DNA of 64,000 nucleotides, taken from CAWJNF01 sp963844235. GTDB lineage: Bacteria > Actinomycetota > Thermoleophilia > Gaiellales > Gaiellaceae. The notes beneath the pieces are model-generated. The model did not search any database. It saw nothing but the letters and a program-made list of their open reading frames with translations, and was not told the DNA's origin. Numbering within the stretch: position 1 is the stretch's first letter; every line of letters starts with the position of its first letter. Location of the stretch: assembly GCA_963844235.1 (NCBI GenBank), contig CAWJNF010000002.1, forward strand, positions 89,891-153,890. Direction: 5' to 3'. The position numbers and the translations under genes are program-made. Shown here in pieces: positions 23,341-31,668 of the stretch.

Positions 23341-25454
23341 CCGATTCGAACGGCTTCGTCGTCGGCCTCGACATCGGCGGCACATGCACGGACTGCGTGG
23401 TCGTCGACGGCGCCGGACGTGTCACGCTCGGCAAGGCCTTCTCGACGCCGCCGGACTTCTCCGCGGGAATCTTCGACGCCGTCGGCGTGGCCGCCGCCGA
23501 GATCGGCCGTTCGACGCGCGAGCTGCTGTCGGACACGAGCCTGTTCCTGCATTCGACGACGGTCGCGGAGAACGCGGTCGTCGACGGCACCCTCGCGCCC
23601 GCAGGGATCATCACGAGCCGCGGCTTCGAGGACAGCCTCCTCGCGACGCGTGGCGGCTACGGGCGCTGGTCAGGCCTGACGGAGGAGGAGAAGCGCAACC
23701 CGATCGAGCAGGACAAGCTGCCGCCGATCGTCGACCGCCGGCTCATCGAAGGGATCCGCGAGCGTACGGACGCGCACGGCCGGCAGCACGTCGTGCCGGA
23801 CACCGCCGAGATCGAAGCTGCCCTCGAGCGGCTGCTCGAGGCGGGCGTCCAGGCGATCGGCGTCTGCCTGCTGTGGTCGTTCGCCAATCCGGCGGCCGAG
23901 CGTACGGTCGCCGACACCGTGCGGCGGCTGCGACCGGACGTCTTCCTGACGCTCTCGCACGAGGTCGCACCGGTGGTCGGCGAGTACGAGCGCACGTCCA
24001 CCGTCGCGCTGAACGCGCGGCTCGGCCCCGTCGTCGGCCGGTACCTCGAGGCGCTCGCCCACGGACTCGCCGAGCAGGGCTTCGGCGGCACGCTGCTCGT
24101 TGCGCAGGCCTACGGAGGGCTGCTGCCGCTCGAGGAGGCCGCGCGCCGACCGGTGGGGATGATCGAGTCGGGCCCTGCGGCGGGCCTCGTCGGCTCGAAG
24201 CGGCTCGGCGAGCTGATCGGGGCGCCGAACGTGATCGCCGCCGACATGGGCGGGACGACGTTCAAGGTCGGCGTCATCCGGCAGGGGCGGATCGAGTATC
24301 AGCGAGAGTCGTTGGTGCTGCGCTACCACTACGCGCTGCCGAAGCTCGACGTCGTCTCGCTCGGCCTGGCCGGCGGGAGCATCGTGTCGCTCGATCCGAG
24401 GACGGGGACCCCGCGCATCGGCCCGCGCAGCGCCGGCTCGTACCCGGGCCCCGTCTGTTACGGACACGGCGGGCGCGAGCCGACGATCACGGACGTCGAC
24501 GCCATCCTCGGCTACCTGAACCCGGAGTTCTTCCTCGGGGGGCGTGAGCAGCTCGACGTCGGCGCGGCGCACGAGGCGTTCGAGGAGCTCGTGGCAGGCC
24601 CGCTCGGCATGGATGTCATCGAGGCGGCGGCGGCGATGTACCGGCTCGCGAACTCGCGCTTCACCGACCTGCTGCACCGAACCACGGTGCAGCGGGGCCT
24701 CGATCCGCGCCGCTTCGCGCTCTTCTCCTTCGGCGGCACGGCCGGCATGCACGCGTGCGCCTACGGAGGCGCCCTCGGCGTGGCCCAGATCGTCGTCCCC
24801 CACTCCGCTTCCGTTCACGGCGCGTTCGGCCTCGCCGGCTCGGACGTCACCCACGAGGACCAGACGACGCACCTGTTGCGGGAGCCGTTCGACGCCGCGG
24901 CGGCCCAGCACGTGTTCGCAGGACTCGAGGAGCGGGTCGCCGGGCAGCTCGCCGCGGCCGGCTTCGAGCCGTCCGGCATGCGGCTCGAGCGCTCCGTGGA
25001 CATGCGCTACCGCCGCCAGGTGCACGTCGTGACCGCTCCGGTCGACACCGGGCTGGTCAACGGAGCCTTGCTCGACGAGGCGACGGCTCGGTTCGAGGCG
25101 CTCTATCGGGAGAAGTACGGTGCGGAGGCCGCCTACCGCGAGGCGGGCATCGAGCTCGTCGCGTTCCGCGTGCGCGGGTCCGGGATCGTTCGCAAGCCGG
25201 AGCTCGAGGCGCTGTCGCTCGAGGGCCCAGACGCAGCCGATGCGCGGGTGGCGAGCGTGCGCGCCTGGGTCGACGAGACCGGCCGGCTCGAGGAAGTGCC
25301 CGGGTTCAGCTTCGAGCGGCTGCGCCCGGGCAACCGGCTCGCAGGCCCGGCTCTCGTGTGGACGCCGATCACGACCATCGTCGTCGCGCGCGGCTACGAG
25401 GCCTGGATGGACCCCTACCGCAACCTTGTGCTGGAGCGGCCGGGCGATCGCTGA
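23337..25454 (+). CDS. HyuA-type hydantoinase/oxoprolinase/carboxylase subunit (ATP-binding)
   Basis: A 705-residue HyuA-family protein with the actin-like ATPase motifs GLDIGGTCTDCVVVDGAG (N-terminus), the hydantoinase A-core VALNARLGPVVGRYL, MIESGPAAGLVGS and AADMGGTTFKVGV. The C-terminal region ends with GPALVWTPITTIVVARGYEA, like acetone/acetophenone carboxylase large subunits and N-methylhydantoinase A. The cysteine in GGTCTD replaces the commoner phenylalanine or threonine. ATGA overlap with the CoA ligase indicates translational coupling. Its partner is the HyuB-gamma fusion. The operon ends here; a hairpin follows. Confidence 0.88.
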   Translation: MTDSNGFVVGLDIGGTCTDCVVVDGAGRVTLGKAFSTPPDFSAGIFDAVGVAAAEIGRSTRELLSDTSLFLHSTTVAENAVVDGTLAPAGIITSRGFEDSLLATRGGYGRWSGLTEEEKRNPIEQDKLPPIVDRRLIEGIRERTDAHGRQHVVPDTAEIEAALERLLEAGVQAIGVCLLWSFANPAAERTVADTVRRLRPDVFLTLSHEVAPVVGEYERTSTVALNARLGPVVGRYLEALAHGLAEQGFGGTLLVAQAYGGLLPLEEAARRPVGMIESGPAAGLVGSKRLGELIGAPNVIAADMGGTTFKVGVIRQGRIEYQRESLVLRYHYALPKLDVVSLGLAGGSIVSLDPRTGTPRIGPRSAGSYPGPVCYGHGGREPTITDVDAILGYLNPEFFLGGREQLDVGAAHEAFEELVAGPLGMDVIEAAAAMYRLANSRFTDLLHRTTVQRGLDPRRFALFSFGGTAGMHACAYGGALGVAQIVVPHSASVHGAFGLAGSDVTHEDQTTHLLREPFDAAAAQHVFAGLEERVAGQLAAAGFEPSGMRLERSVDMRYRRQVHVVTAPVDTGLVNGALLDEATARFEALYREKYGAEAAYREAGIELVAFRVRGSGIVRKPELEALSLEGPDAADARVASVRAWVDETGRLEEVPGFSFERLRPGNRLAGPALVWTPITTIVVARGYEAWMDPYRNLVLERPGDR

Positions 25455-25490
25455 AGCCGGGGTACGTTCTCTGGTCAGACCGACAACATC

Positions 25491-25518
25491 GCCGATCGAA
25501 GTGGTCTTACCGATCGGC
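25491..25518. terminator. Hairpin between convergent operons
   Basis: GCCGATCG (25491-25498) and CGATCGGC (25511-25518) form an 8-bp stem with a 12-nt loop in the 130-nt gap between the HyuA gene and the Holin-X gene. A terminator role is inferred from its position at two converging 3' ends. Confidence 0.45.
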
Positions 25519-25584
25519 AGCCGCGACACCGTCCGCGTGGTCGCCGAGCGAGCGAGGCAGTAGCCGCTGAGCAGACCGACGAGA

Positions 25585-26334
25585 TCAGCGCGGTGCCGAC
25601 CGATCGCCGCGCCTGAGGAGCGTCCTGGTCACCCTGACGCTGAAGCGTCCGGGGACGAGGACGATGTCGACCATCCGATCGATCGCGCCGCCGCCCGGCA
25701 CGGCGTCCTCGAGGGCATCGGCAATCTCGTCGGCCGCGTCCATGATCTCTTCCCCCGCGGTGACGACACCCCCTGCCAACGGAATCGCCGCGTGGGCGAT
25801 CTGCTCGCCGGCCTCGCTCGCCAGCGCTCCCGTGAGCCTCTCGAGCGAGTCGCGCATCCTCTGCCGGACCTCGTCGCGCGCCTGCTCGCACTCGAGCACG
25901 ATCCGGGCCTGGTCGGCTCCGAGCACCCGCCACCACCGTCGGCCCGGCACCCCTTCGCCGGACCGCAACACGACGAGCAACAGGACGCCGACGGCGACCC
26001 AGCCAAGAGCGAGAACCAGGGGCGCGAGCCAATCGGGTAGCACCAACGAGAGCGCATTCACGGCCGCCCAATTTGCGAGCACGAAAGCGGTCAGGCAGGC
26101 AAGCGCGGCTCCCAGCGCGACGACGACGTCGCGGATCGCACGGCGCAGCTCCGGGCTGTTACGAGCCGCCGCGAGCTCGATCTCATGGGCGAATAGGGAG
26201 CCCACGTCGCGCCCGACTTGCTCGAGCAGATCGGACACGGGCTGATGCGCCTCTGCCTCGGTAGGCTCGTCGTCGCGATCGTGAAGCGAAAGCGCCTCTT
26301 CAGCAGCCGCGGCGTCCTCGCTCGTCTCGATCAC
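25585..26334 (-). CDS. Phage holin family (actinobacterial Holin-X) membrane protein
   Basis: A 249-residue protein starting at GTG 26334 behind GGGAGG. After an acidic N-terminus comes LLEQVGRDVGSLFAHEIELAAA, the amphipathic helix typical of the Holin-X/DUF1469 family, then two membrane helices (about residues 80-97 and 105-126) and a long soluble C-terminal part with helices. Despite the family name, these proteins are widespread chromosomal envelope proteins and there is no phage context here. The function is unknown. Confidence 0.72.
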   Translation of the reverse strand: MIETSEDAAAAEEALSLHDRDDEPTEAEAHQPVSDLLEQVGRDVGSLFAHEIELAAARNSPELRRAIRDVVVALGAALACLTAFVLANWAAVNALSLVLPDWLAPLVLALGWVAVGVLLLVVLRSGEGVPGRRWWRVLGADQARIVLECEQARDEVRQRMRDSLERLTGALASEAGEQIAHAAIPLAGGVVTAGEEIMDAADEIADALEDAVPGGGAIDRMVDIVLVPGRFSVRVTRTLLRRGDRSAPR

Positions 26335-26517
26335 GACCGGCCTCCCTCCCGCGAGCCATTCGGGTCCGTGCGCCGGAGGATCCTAACCCGATGCGCTGCT
26401 GGTTACCGATGTCGTCAGCGACGCGTTCTCGATTTGAGGGGTTTGGAACCTGCGTCGCCGCCACCGTGATCGTTTGGGTAGCGGCGCGCTGCAGGCGGCG
26501 TTCACTCTGCCCTTCCC

Positions 26518-26550
26518 TCGTCCTCGAGAGGAGAGGTATCTCGAGGACGA
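26518..26550 (-). terminator. Perfect 12-bp hairpin after the cytidylate-kinase-like gene
   Basis: TCGTCCTCGAGA (26518-26529) and TCTCGAGGACGA (26539-26550) are perfect complements around a 9-nt loop, 34 nt downstream of the minus-strand stop at 26584. No U-run follows. The rest of the 249-nt gap to the Holin-X gene shows no coding signal. Confidence 0.6.
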
Positions 26551-26583
26551 CTGAGCCCCGAGCGCCTGACGCGGGCCCGTCGG

Positions 26584-27174
26584 CTACAGGCTCTCGGCGA
26601 GGAGCGCGATCGCGGCCGCGGCCTGCTCGACCGTCAGGACGTCCGTGTTCACGACGATGTCGTAGTGCGTCGGGAGCTCTGGCTCGACGCCGTAGAAGCG
26701 GTCGAGGTAGTCGGCCCGCGCAGCGTCCGAGTCGCGCACGGCGGCCTCGGTCTCCTCGTCGACCAGCCCGTCGGCGAGGCGGAGCTCGCGCGTGTTCGCG
26801 GACGCCGTCACGAGGACGCGCAGGATCCCCTCGCGTCCGGCGAGGGCGATCGAGGCGGCGTGCGCCACGATGACGACGTTGCCCGCGTCGGCGGTCTCGT
26901 GGATCGCCTCGCGGATCAGCTCCCGGTGGTGCTCGGCCGGCGGAGGTGCGCCGAGATCGGGAAGCTCCTCGCGCAAGCGCTCCAGGAACGAGCGGCGGCG
27001 CTCGGCGTCGGCGACGTCGGCCGCCTCGACCCCAGCCTTCTCGGCGGCGCGGGCGACGATCTCCTCGTCCACGCACACATACCCGAGGCGCGACGCGACA
27101 GCCTCGCCGACCTCGGAACCGTGGGCTCCGGTCAAGTGCGAGATGCAGACGACGGCGGCCGGCACGGAGATCAC
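26584..27174 (-). CDS. Cytidylate kinase-like family protein
   Basis: A 196-residue P-loop protein similar to the cytidylate-kinase-like family (PF13189 type). The nucleotide-binding loop is degenerate, SHLTGAHGSEVGEAVA in place of the usual SREYGSGGREIG, but the following RLGYVCVDEEIVARAAEKAG and the LID-like VTASANTRELRLADGL and DSDAARADYLDRFYG blocks are kept. It may phosphorylate a nucleotide or another small molecule. The start is GTG at 27174; an internal GTG a few codons later is also possible. A REP-like palindrome lies directly upstream. Confidence 0.75.
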   Translation of the reverse strand: MISVPAAVVCISHLTGAHGSEVGEAVASRLGYVCVDEEIVARAAEKAGVEAADVADAERRRSFLERLREELPDLGAPPPAEHHRELIREAIHETADAGNVVIVAHAASIALAGREGILRVLVTASANTRELRLADGLVDEETEAAVRDSDAARADYLDRFYGVEPELPTHYDIVVNTDVLTVEQAAAAIALLAESL

Positions 27175-27181
27175 TCAGATC

Positions 27182-27256
27182 GGGGTCAAGTCTTGCATTA
27201 GAACATAAGAGATCGAGAGCCAACCGCTCTTATGTTGCTATGCAAGACTTGACCCC
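27182..27256. repeat. 75-nt REP/BIME-like inverted repeat
   Basis: GGGGTCAAGTCTTGCAT (27182-27198) pairs perfectly with ATGCAAGACTTGACCCC (27240-27256). After a 3-nt mismatch, AACATAAGAG (27202-27211) pairs with CTCTTATGTT (27227-27236), leaving a 15-nt loop. The whole element lies between two minus-strand genes. Its AT-rich inner stem contrasts with the surrounding GC-rich DNA. The form and GGGGTC termini fit a RAYT-mobilised REP pair. Confidence 0.75.
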
Positions 27257-27269
27257 TGGCCTTCTCTGG

Positions 27270-28181
27270 TCACGACCTCCGCCCGCCGCTCGGCCAGTCG
27301 ACCTCCGAGAGGCTCGCGAGCGCGAGCAGCAGGGAGTGCGTGCCCTTGCGGCCATGGCCCTGGGCGATCAGCGCAACGTAGAGCTGCTCGGCCAGCGCAA
27401 GCCCCGGCAGCGAGAGGCTCATGCGCTTCGCCTCGGAGAGGGCGATGCCCATGTCCTTGACGAAGTGCTCGACCATGAAGCCTGGGTCGAAGTTGCCGGC
27501 CAGCATGCGCGGGCCGTAGTTCGACAGCGACCACGAGCCGGCAGCTCCGCCGGCCACGGACTCGAGGACGGTCTCGAGCTCGAGCCCGGCGCGGTAGCCG
27601 TAGAGCAGGGCCTCGCAGACTCCGATCATCCCCGTCGCGATGAGGATCTGGTTGACCATCTTCGTGTGCTGGCCGGCGCCGGGCCCGCCCTGGCGGACGA
27701 TCGTCTTCCCCATCGCCTCGAAGAGCGGGCGGACGCGCTCGACGGCGTCCTCCTCGCCGCCGACCATGATCGAGAGCGTCGCGTTGCGGGCGCCGATGTC
27801 TCCACCGGAGACCGGCGCGTCGATGGCGGCGATGCCCTTTGCATGCGCGGCTTCGTGGATCTCGACCGCCAGCGACGGCTCGCTGGTCGTCATGTCGACG
27901 ACCGTCGCCCCCTCGCGCGCACCGGCGAGGACACCGTCGGGCCCGAGGATCACGGACCGGACGTCCGCCGGGTAGCCGACGATCGTGAAGACGACGTCGG
28001 AGGCCGCGGCCACCTCAGCAGGGGTAGCGGCCCAGGCCGCGCCACCGCCGAGTAGAGCTTCGGCCTTTTCACGCGTGCGGTTGTGGACAGTGGCCGGATA
28101 GCCCGCTTCGAGCAGGTGCCCGCACATCGAGGCGCCCATGACGCCGGTTCCGATCCAGCCCACACGCGTGCTCTCGGCCAT
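27270..28181 (-). CDS. 3-hydroxyisobutyrate / tartronate-semialdehyde reductase family dehydrogenase
   Basis: A 303-residue beta-hydroxyacid dehydrogenase. Rossmann motif [21 protein letters not shown] at the N-terminus, substrate loop [22 protein letters not shown], catalytic lysine in GQHTKMVNQ, and the C-terminal [21 protein letters not shown] after strand 2 suggests NADP(H) preference. The family covers 3-hydroxyisobutyrate dehydrogenase, tartronate semialdehyde reductase and relatives; the sequence alone does not decide. It is 12 nt after the MFS gene and is the last gene of a cupin, ThDP-enzyme, MFS operon. Confidence 0.88.
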   Translation of the reverse strand: MAESTRVGWIGTGVMGASMCGHLLEAGYPATVHNRTREKAEALLGGGAAWAATPAEVAAASDVVFTIVGYPADVRSVILGPDGVLAGAREGATVVDMTTSEPSLAVEIHEAAHAKGIAAIDAPVSGGDIGARNATLSIMVGGEEDAVERVRPLFEAMGKTIVRQGGPGAGQHTKMVNQILIATGMIGVCEALLYGYRAGLELETVLESVAGGAAGSWSLSNYGPRMLAGNFDPGFMVEHFVKDMGIALSEAKRMSLSLPGLALAEQLYVALIAQGHGRKGTHSLLLALASLSEVDWPSGGRRS

Positions 28182-28193
28182 CGGTGAGCGATC

Positions 28194-29342
28194 CTATCCG
28201 GGAGCGGTCGCGTCGAGGCGGCTTGGTGCTGAGCCACCCGCCGCGGGCGCCACGCGGCCGGCCAGCGCGACGATCAGCAGGATGAGCCCGACCGGAAGCC
28301 AGAGCGCCGCGCGAAGGCCGACCTGCTCCGCCGTCCAGCCGATCGCGACCGGGCCGAGAATCCCGCCGACGTAGCTCAGCGTCACAACACGCGCGAGGAT
28401 CGCCTCTGTCGAGCCGAGACCGGTGTTGCCCGCGGCGCTGAACGTGACCGGCACCACGGGAGCGAGCCCGACACCGAGCAGCGCGAACGCGGCCACGCCG
28501 GCCGCCGGCTCCTGCACGAGGAGGCCGAGCGCCAGCCCCCCGGCTGCGACGAGGGCTCCGGCGCGAACGACTCGCACCGGGCCGAGCCGTACAACCACGC
28601 GGTCGGCGACGAGACGACACCCGGCCATGGCGAGCGAAAAGGCGGCGAAACCGGCAGCGGCGAGGCCAGGCGAAGCGAGCAGGTCCTCGCGGAGGTAGAC
28701 GGCGCTCCAGTCCGCGGCCGCGCCCTCGGCCGCGTACGAGCTGAAGCCCACGAGGCCGAGCAGGAGAACGGCTGCCGACCAGAGGATACGACCACCCCCG
28801 CCCGTCGAGGGTGACGCGCGGGACACGTGCGCGGCCGTGCCGTCGACGAGCCCTCCGAGCACCGCCATGCCGGCGGCGCCCAGCGCGAGTGCCGCCACGC
28901 CGAAGTGGAGCAGCGGCGACGCTCCGAGACCTGCAGCCAGCCCTCCTGCGGCGGCGCCCGCGAGCCCGCCGAGGCTCCAGAAGCCGTGCAGGCCCGACAG
29001 CAGCGGCCGGCGGTAGGCGCGCTCGACGGAGACCGCGTTCGCGTTGATCGCGACGTCGAGGATCCCGCCCGCCACACCGAAGGCGACGAGGGCGACCACG
29101 AGGCCCGCCAGGTCTCCGGCCAGCGCGGGGCCGACGAGCGTGGCGCACAGGATCGCCGTGGCCGCTCGGGTCGTGCGTGAGCTGCCGAACCGCTCCACCG
29201 GCCAGGCTCCGAAGCGAGCCCCGGCCAGGGTGCCCGCAGCCATGCCGAGCAGCGCGGTGCCGAGCTCGCCCTCGCCGAGCCCGGCGTCGGCCTTGATCGC
29301 CGGGATCCGCGCCGCCCACGTGCCCACCACGGCTCCGTACAC
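28194..29342 (-). CDS. MFS transporter
   Basis: At least 382 residues with 11-12 predicted membrane helices and a signature-like GILDVAINANAVSVERAYRRP, as in the FucP/YfkF-like drug and sugar MFS group. The first canonical start is GTG 29342, but that cuts into the first helix. The same frame continues upstream through ARISLAAGFFVYGAVVG to a CTG at 29402 that overlaps the ThDP-enzyme stop as CTGA, with no ATG, GTG or TTG between. A non-canonical CTG start is therefore likely. It probably imports or exports the metabolite handled by its operon partners. Confidence 0.8.
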   Translation of the reverse strand: MYGAVVGTWAARIPAIKADAGLGEGELGTALLGMAAGTLAGARFGAWPVERFGSSRTTRAATAILCATLVGPALAGDLAGLVVALVAFGVAGGILDVAINANAVSVERAYRRPLLSGLHGFWSLGGLAGAAAGGLAAGLGASPLLHFGVAALALGAAGMAVLGGLVDGTAAHVSRASPSTGGGGRILWSAAVLLLGLVGFSSYAAEGAAADWSAVYLREDLLASPGLAAAGFAAFSLAMAGCRLVADRVVVRLGPVRVVRAGALVAAGGLALGLLVQEPAAGVAAFALLGVGLAPVVPVTFSAAGNTGLGSTEAILARVVTLSYVGGILGPVAIGWTAEQVGLRAALWLPVGLILLIVALAGRVAPAAGGSAPSRLDATAPG

Positions 29343-29398
29343 GAAGAAGCCAGCCGCGAGGCTGATGCGTGCCTGGCGCAGGCGCGCCGGCGAGGCGC

Positions 29399-31072
29399 TC
29401 AGCGCTGCCCCAGGGCCGCCTCGCGGATCTCGGTGAGCGTCGCCCGGGGCGTGATCGCCTCGGGGTCGACACGCAGCTCGAGCAGCGCGGGGCCGCCGCA
29501 GGCGAGCGCTCGCTCGAATGCCTCGGCGAAGTCGGCCGTACGCTCGACGACCTCGCCGTGGGCACCGAAGGCCCGCGCGTAGGCGGCGAAGTCCGGGTTG
29601 ACGAGCCGCGTCCCGCTCTCGCGGCCGGGGTACTCACGCTCCTGATGCATGCGGATCGTCCCGTACATCCCGTTGTTCACCACCAGGACCACGATCGCCG
29701 CCTCCTCCTGTACCGCCGTCGCCAGCTCCTGGCCGGTCATCAGGAAGTCGCCGTCGCCCGCGAGACAGACGACGGCGCGATCGGGCTGCACGATCTTGGC
29801 GGCGACGGCGGCAGGCACGCCGTAGCCCATGGCGCCGCTCGTCGGCGCGAGCTGGGTGCGGAAGCGCCGGAACTGGTAGAAGCGCTGCAGCCAGCCGGTG
29901 AAGTTGCCGGCGCCGCTCGCCAGGATGGCCTCGGCCGGCAGGCGCTCGCGCAGGTGCGCCACGACCCGCCCGAGGTCGAGCTCTCCCGGAGCCTCCCGTG
30001 GCGTGAGGAGCGCGACGTACTCGGCCCGCAGCAGCTCGCGCCAGCCCGTCCAGCGAGAGCCGTCCACCGGGTCGAGCGCGGCGGCGGCCGCCGCGAACTG
30101 CGCCGGGCCCGCGTTCACGAGCAGATCACCCTGGTAGACGCTGCCGAGCTCGTCCGGATCCGCATGCACGTGGATGAGGCGCTGGCTCGGGCGCGGCGGC
30201 TCGACGAGCGTGTAACCACTGGTTGTCGCCTCGCCCAACCTGGCGCCGGCGACAAGGAGCAGGTCGGCCTCACGGATCCTCCCCGCCAGTCCCGGGTCGA
30301 TGCCGACACCGGCCCACCCGGCGTATATCGGCGAGTGGTTGTCGATGTAGGACTGACAGCGGAACGACGCTATGGTGGGCAGGCCGCCGGCCTCCGCGAA
30401 GGCGAGCATGTCGCGCGCCGCCTCCTCCGTCCACCCACCGCCGCCGACGAGCAGGAGCGGGCGCTCGGCCACGGCGAGCAGCTCGGTCATGTGCTCGAGC
30501 TCGTCACGGCCGGGATGCGCCTGAACGACCCGGTACGGCTCGGCATCGGCAACCTCGGCCGGCTCGGCGAGCACATCCTCCGGGAAAGCAAGCACGACCG
30601 GGCCGGGCCTCCCCGAGCACGCGACGTGGTACGCCCGGCTGACGAGCTCCGGGATCCGCTCCTGCTCGGTGACCTCGCAAGCCCACTTGGCCAGCGGCGC
30701 GAACATCGCCTCGAAGTCGACTTCCTGGAAGGCCTCGCGACCGAGATGCCCGCGCGCCACCTGGCCCACGATCAGGACCATGGGCGTCGAGTCCTGGCGC
30801 GCGGTGTGCACGCCGACGCTGGCGTGAGTCGCGCCGGGACCGCGGGTGACGAGGCAAATGCCCGGCCGTCCGGTCAGCTTTCCGTAGGCCTCGGCCATGT
30901 TCGCGGCGCCGGCCTCCATCCTGCAGGTGACGAGGCGCAGGGGGCCGCCGTGGAGAGCGTCGAGCAAGGCGAGGTAGCTCTCGCCCGGGACGCAGAAGGC
31001 CGTATCCGCGCCGTGGATGCGGAGCTGGTCGGCGAGGATCTGACCTCCGGTTCTCGCAGTGACAGAGCTCAC
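29399..31072 (-). CDS. Thiamine-diphosphate-dependent enzyme (acetolactate synthase/BFD-like)
   Basis: A 557-residue ThDP enzyme of the IlvB/benzoylformate decarboxylase type with PYR, central and PP domains. The catalytic Glu is present in CRMEAGAANMAEAYGK, so it is not glyoxylate carboligase, which lacks it. The ThDP-Mg motif is AGDGDFLMTGQEL through VVNNGMYG. The start GTG at 31072 overlaps the stop of the cupin gene as GTGA; a longer upstream frame has no similarity. Possible reactions are decarboxylation of a 2-oxoacid or carboligation. It lies with an MFS and a hydroxyacid dehydrogenase, which suggests a short catabolic route. Confidence 0.85.
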   Translation of the reverse strand: MSSVTARTGGQILADQLRIHGADTAFCVPGESYLALLDALHGGPLRLVTCRMEAGAANMAEAYGKLTGRPGICLVTRGPGATHASVGVHTARQDSTPMVLIVGQVARGHLGREAFQEVDFEAMFAPLAKWACEVTEQERIPELVSRAYHVACSGRPGPVVLAFPEDVLAEPAEVADAEPYRVVQAHPGRDELEHMTELLAVAERPLLLVGGGGWTEEAARDMLAFAEAGGLPTIASFRCQSYIDNHSPIYAGWAGVGIDPGLAGRIREADLLLVAGARLGEATTSGYTLVEPPRPSQRLIHVHADPDELGSVYQGDLLVNAGPAQFAAAAAALDPVDGSRWTGWRELLRAEYVALLTPREAPGELDLGRVVAHLRERLPAEAILASGAGNFTGWLQRFYQFRRFRTQLAPTSGAMGYGVPAAVAAKIVQPDRAVVCLAGDGDFLMTGQELATAVQEEAAIVVLVVNNGMYGTIRMHQEREYPGRESGTRLVNPDFAAYARAFGAHGEVVERTADFAEAFERALACGGPALLELRVDPEAITPRATLTEIREAALGQR

Positions 31073-31608
31073 AGGACGATCGGCTCCTCGAGCAGGACGG
31101 TCGCACGCTGGAGCTTCGGCTTCGCCTCGTCGGCAGGGTCGAGGTAGCGGACGGTTCGTTTCCCGGCCCACTCGGCCGGCAGCACCATGACGCGCACGAA
31201 TGCGCTCTCGTCGACAGCGGAGGCCGTGGCGAGGACAGGGTAGTCGGCGTCCTCGAACCAAGCCCCGCCGGCTCCGTACGTGTGCGCGTGGTCATCCGCC
31301 TCGATCCTCAGCTCACCGTGCAGGAGGCGGCGGATGCCCGGTCCGGGATGCACGTGGCGGTACGCGATCGCGCCCGGCGGGAAGTCCACTCTGTCGCAGC
31401 GCATGACCCACTGCCCCCCGCGGTCGACAGTCACGTCGGCGGCAAGCTTCGCGCCGGCCCCGCCGTACACCGACAGCTCCCAGACGAGCACGTGCCCCCC
31501 ACCGGCGGCGGCCCCGAAACGCGCCTCTCCGGAGGAGAGGTCGTAGACGACGCGATGGCCTGGCAGCGGATCGACGCCGTCGCGATGCTCGTGCAGCGAC
31601 AAGATCAT
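31069..31608 (-). CDS. Cupin-like protein
   Basis: A 179-residue protein with one clear cupin segment at residues ~75-125: FPPGAIAYRHVHPGPGIRRLLHGEL followed by the second motif GAGGAWFEDADYPV. The first motif has two histidines spaced as in metal-binding cupins. The N-terminal part contains a second beta-rich stretch (LVWELSVYGGAG), so a bicupin is possible. It is the first gene of the minus-strand operon with the ThDP enzyme. Function unknown; metal-dependent enzyme or sensor. Confidence 0.7.
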   Translation of the reverse strand: MILSLHEHRDGVDPLPGHRVVYDLSSGEARFGAAAGGGHVLVWELSVYGGAGAKLAADVTVDRGGQWVMRCDRVDFPPGAIAYRHVHPGPGIRRLLHGELRIEADDHAHTYGAGGAWFEDADYPVLATASAVDESAFVRVMVLPAEWAGKRTVRYLDPADEAKPKLQRATVLLEEPIVL

Positions 31609-31628
31609 CGCGGCCGCCGGATCGCGCG

Positions 31629-31657
31629 TCGAGGGCCGGATGAGATCCGGCCCCTAC
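31629..31657. repeat. Dispersed GGCCGGA hairpin, copy 1
   Basis: GGGCCGGAT and ATCCGGCCC (31633-31653) form a 9-bp stem with loop GAG, flanked by TCGA and CCTAC. The 29-nt block is identical to 34409-34437. It sits between the SDR 3' end and the cupin gene. Confidence 0.7.
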
Positions 31658-31668
31658 AACCGAAGACG

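Noticed and set aside
25585..26334. Prophage element suggested by a holin-family name
   Set aside because: No phage structural, integrase or lysin genes are near; the family is common in actinobacterial chromosomes.
29399..31072. Possible glyoxylate carboligase, given the hydroxyacid dehydrogenase nearby
   Set aside because: The catalytic Glu is present (MEAGAANMAEA), while glyoxylate carboligase lacks it; length is also shorter.
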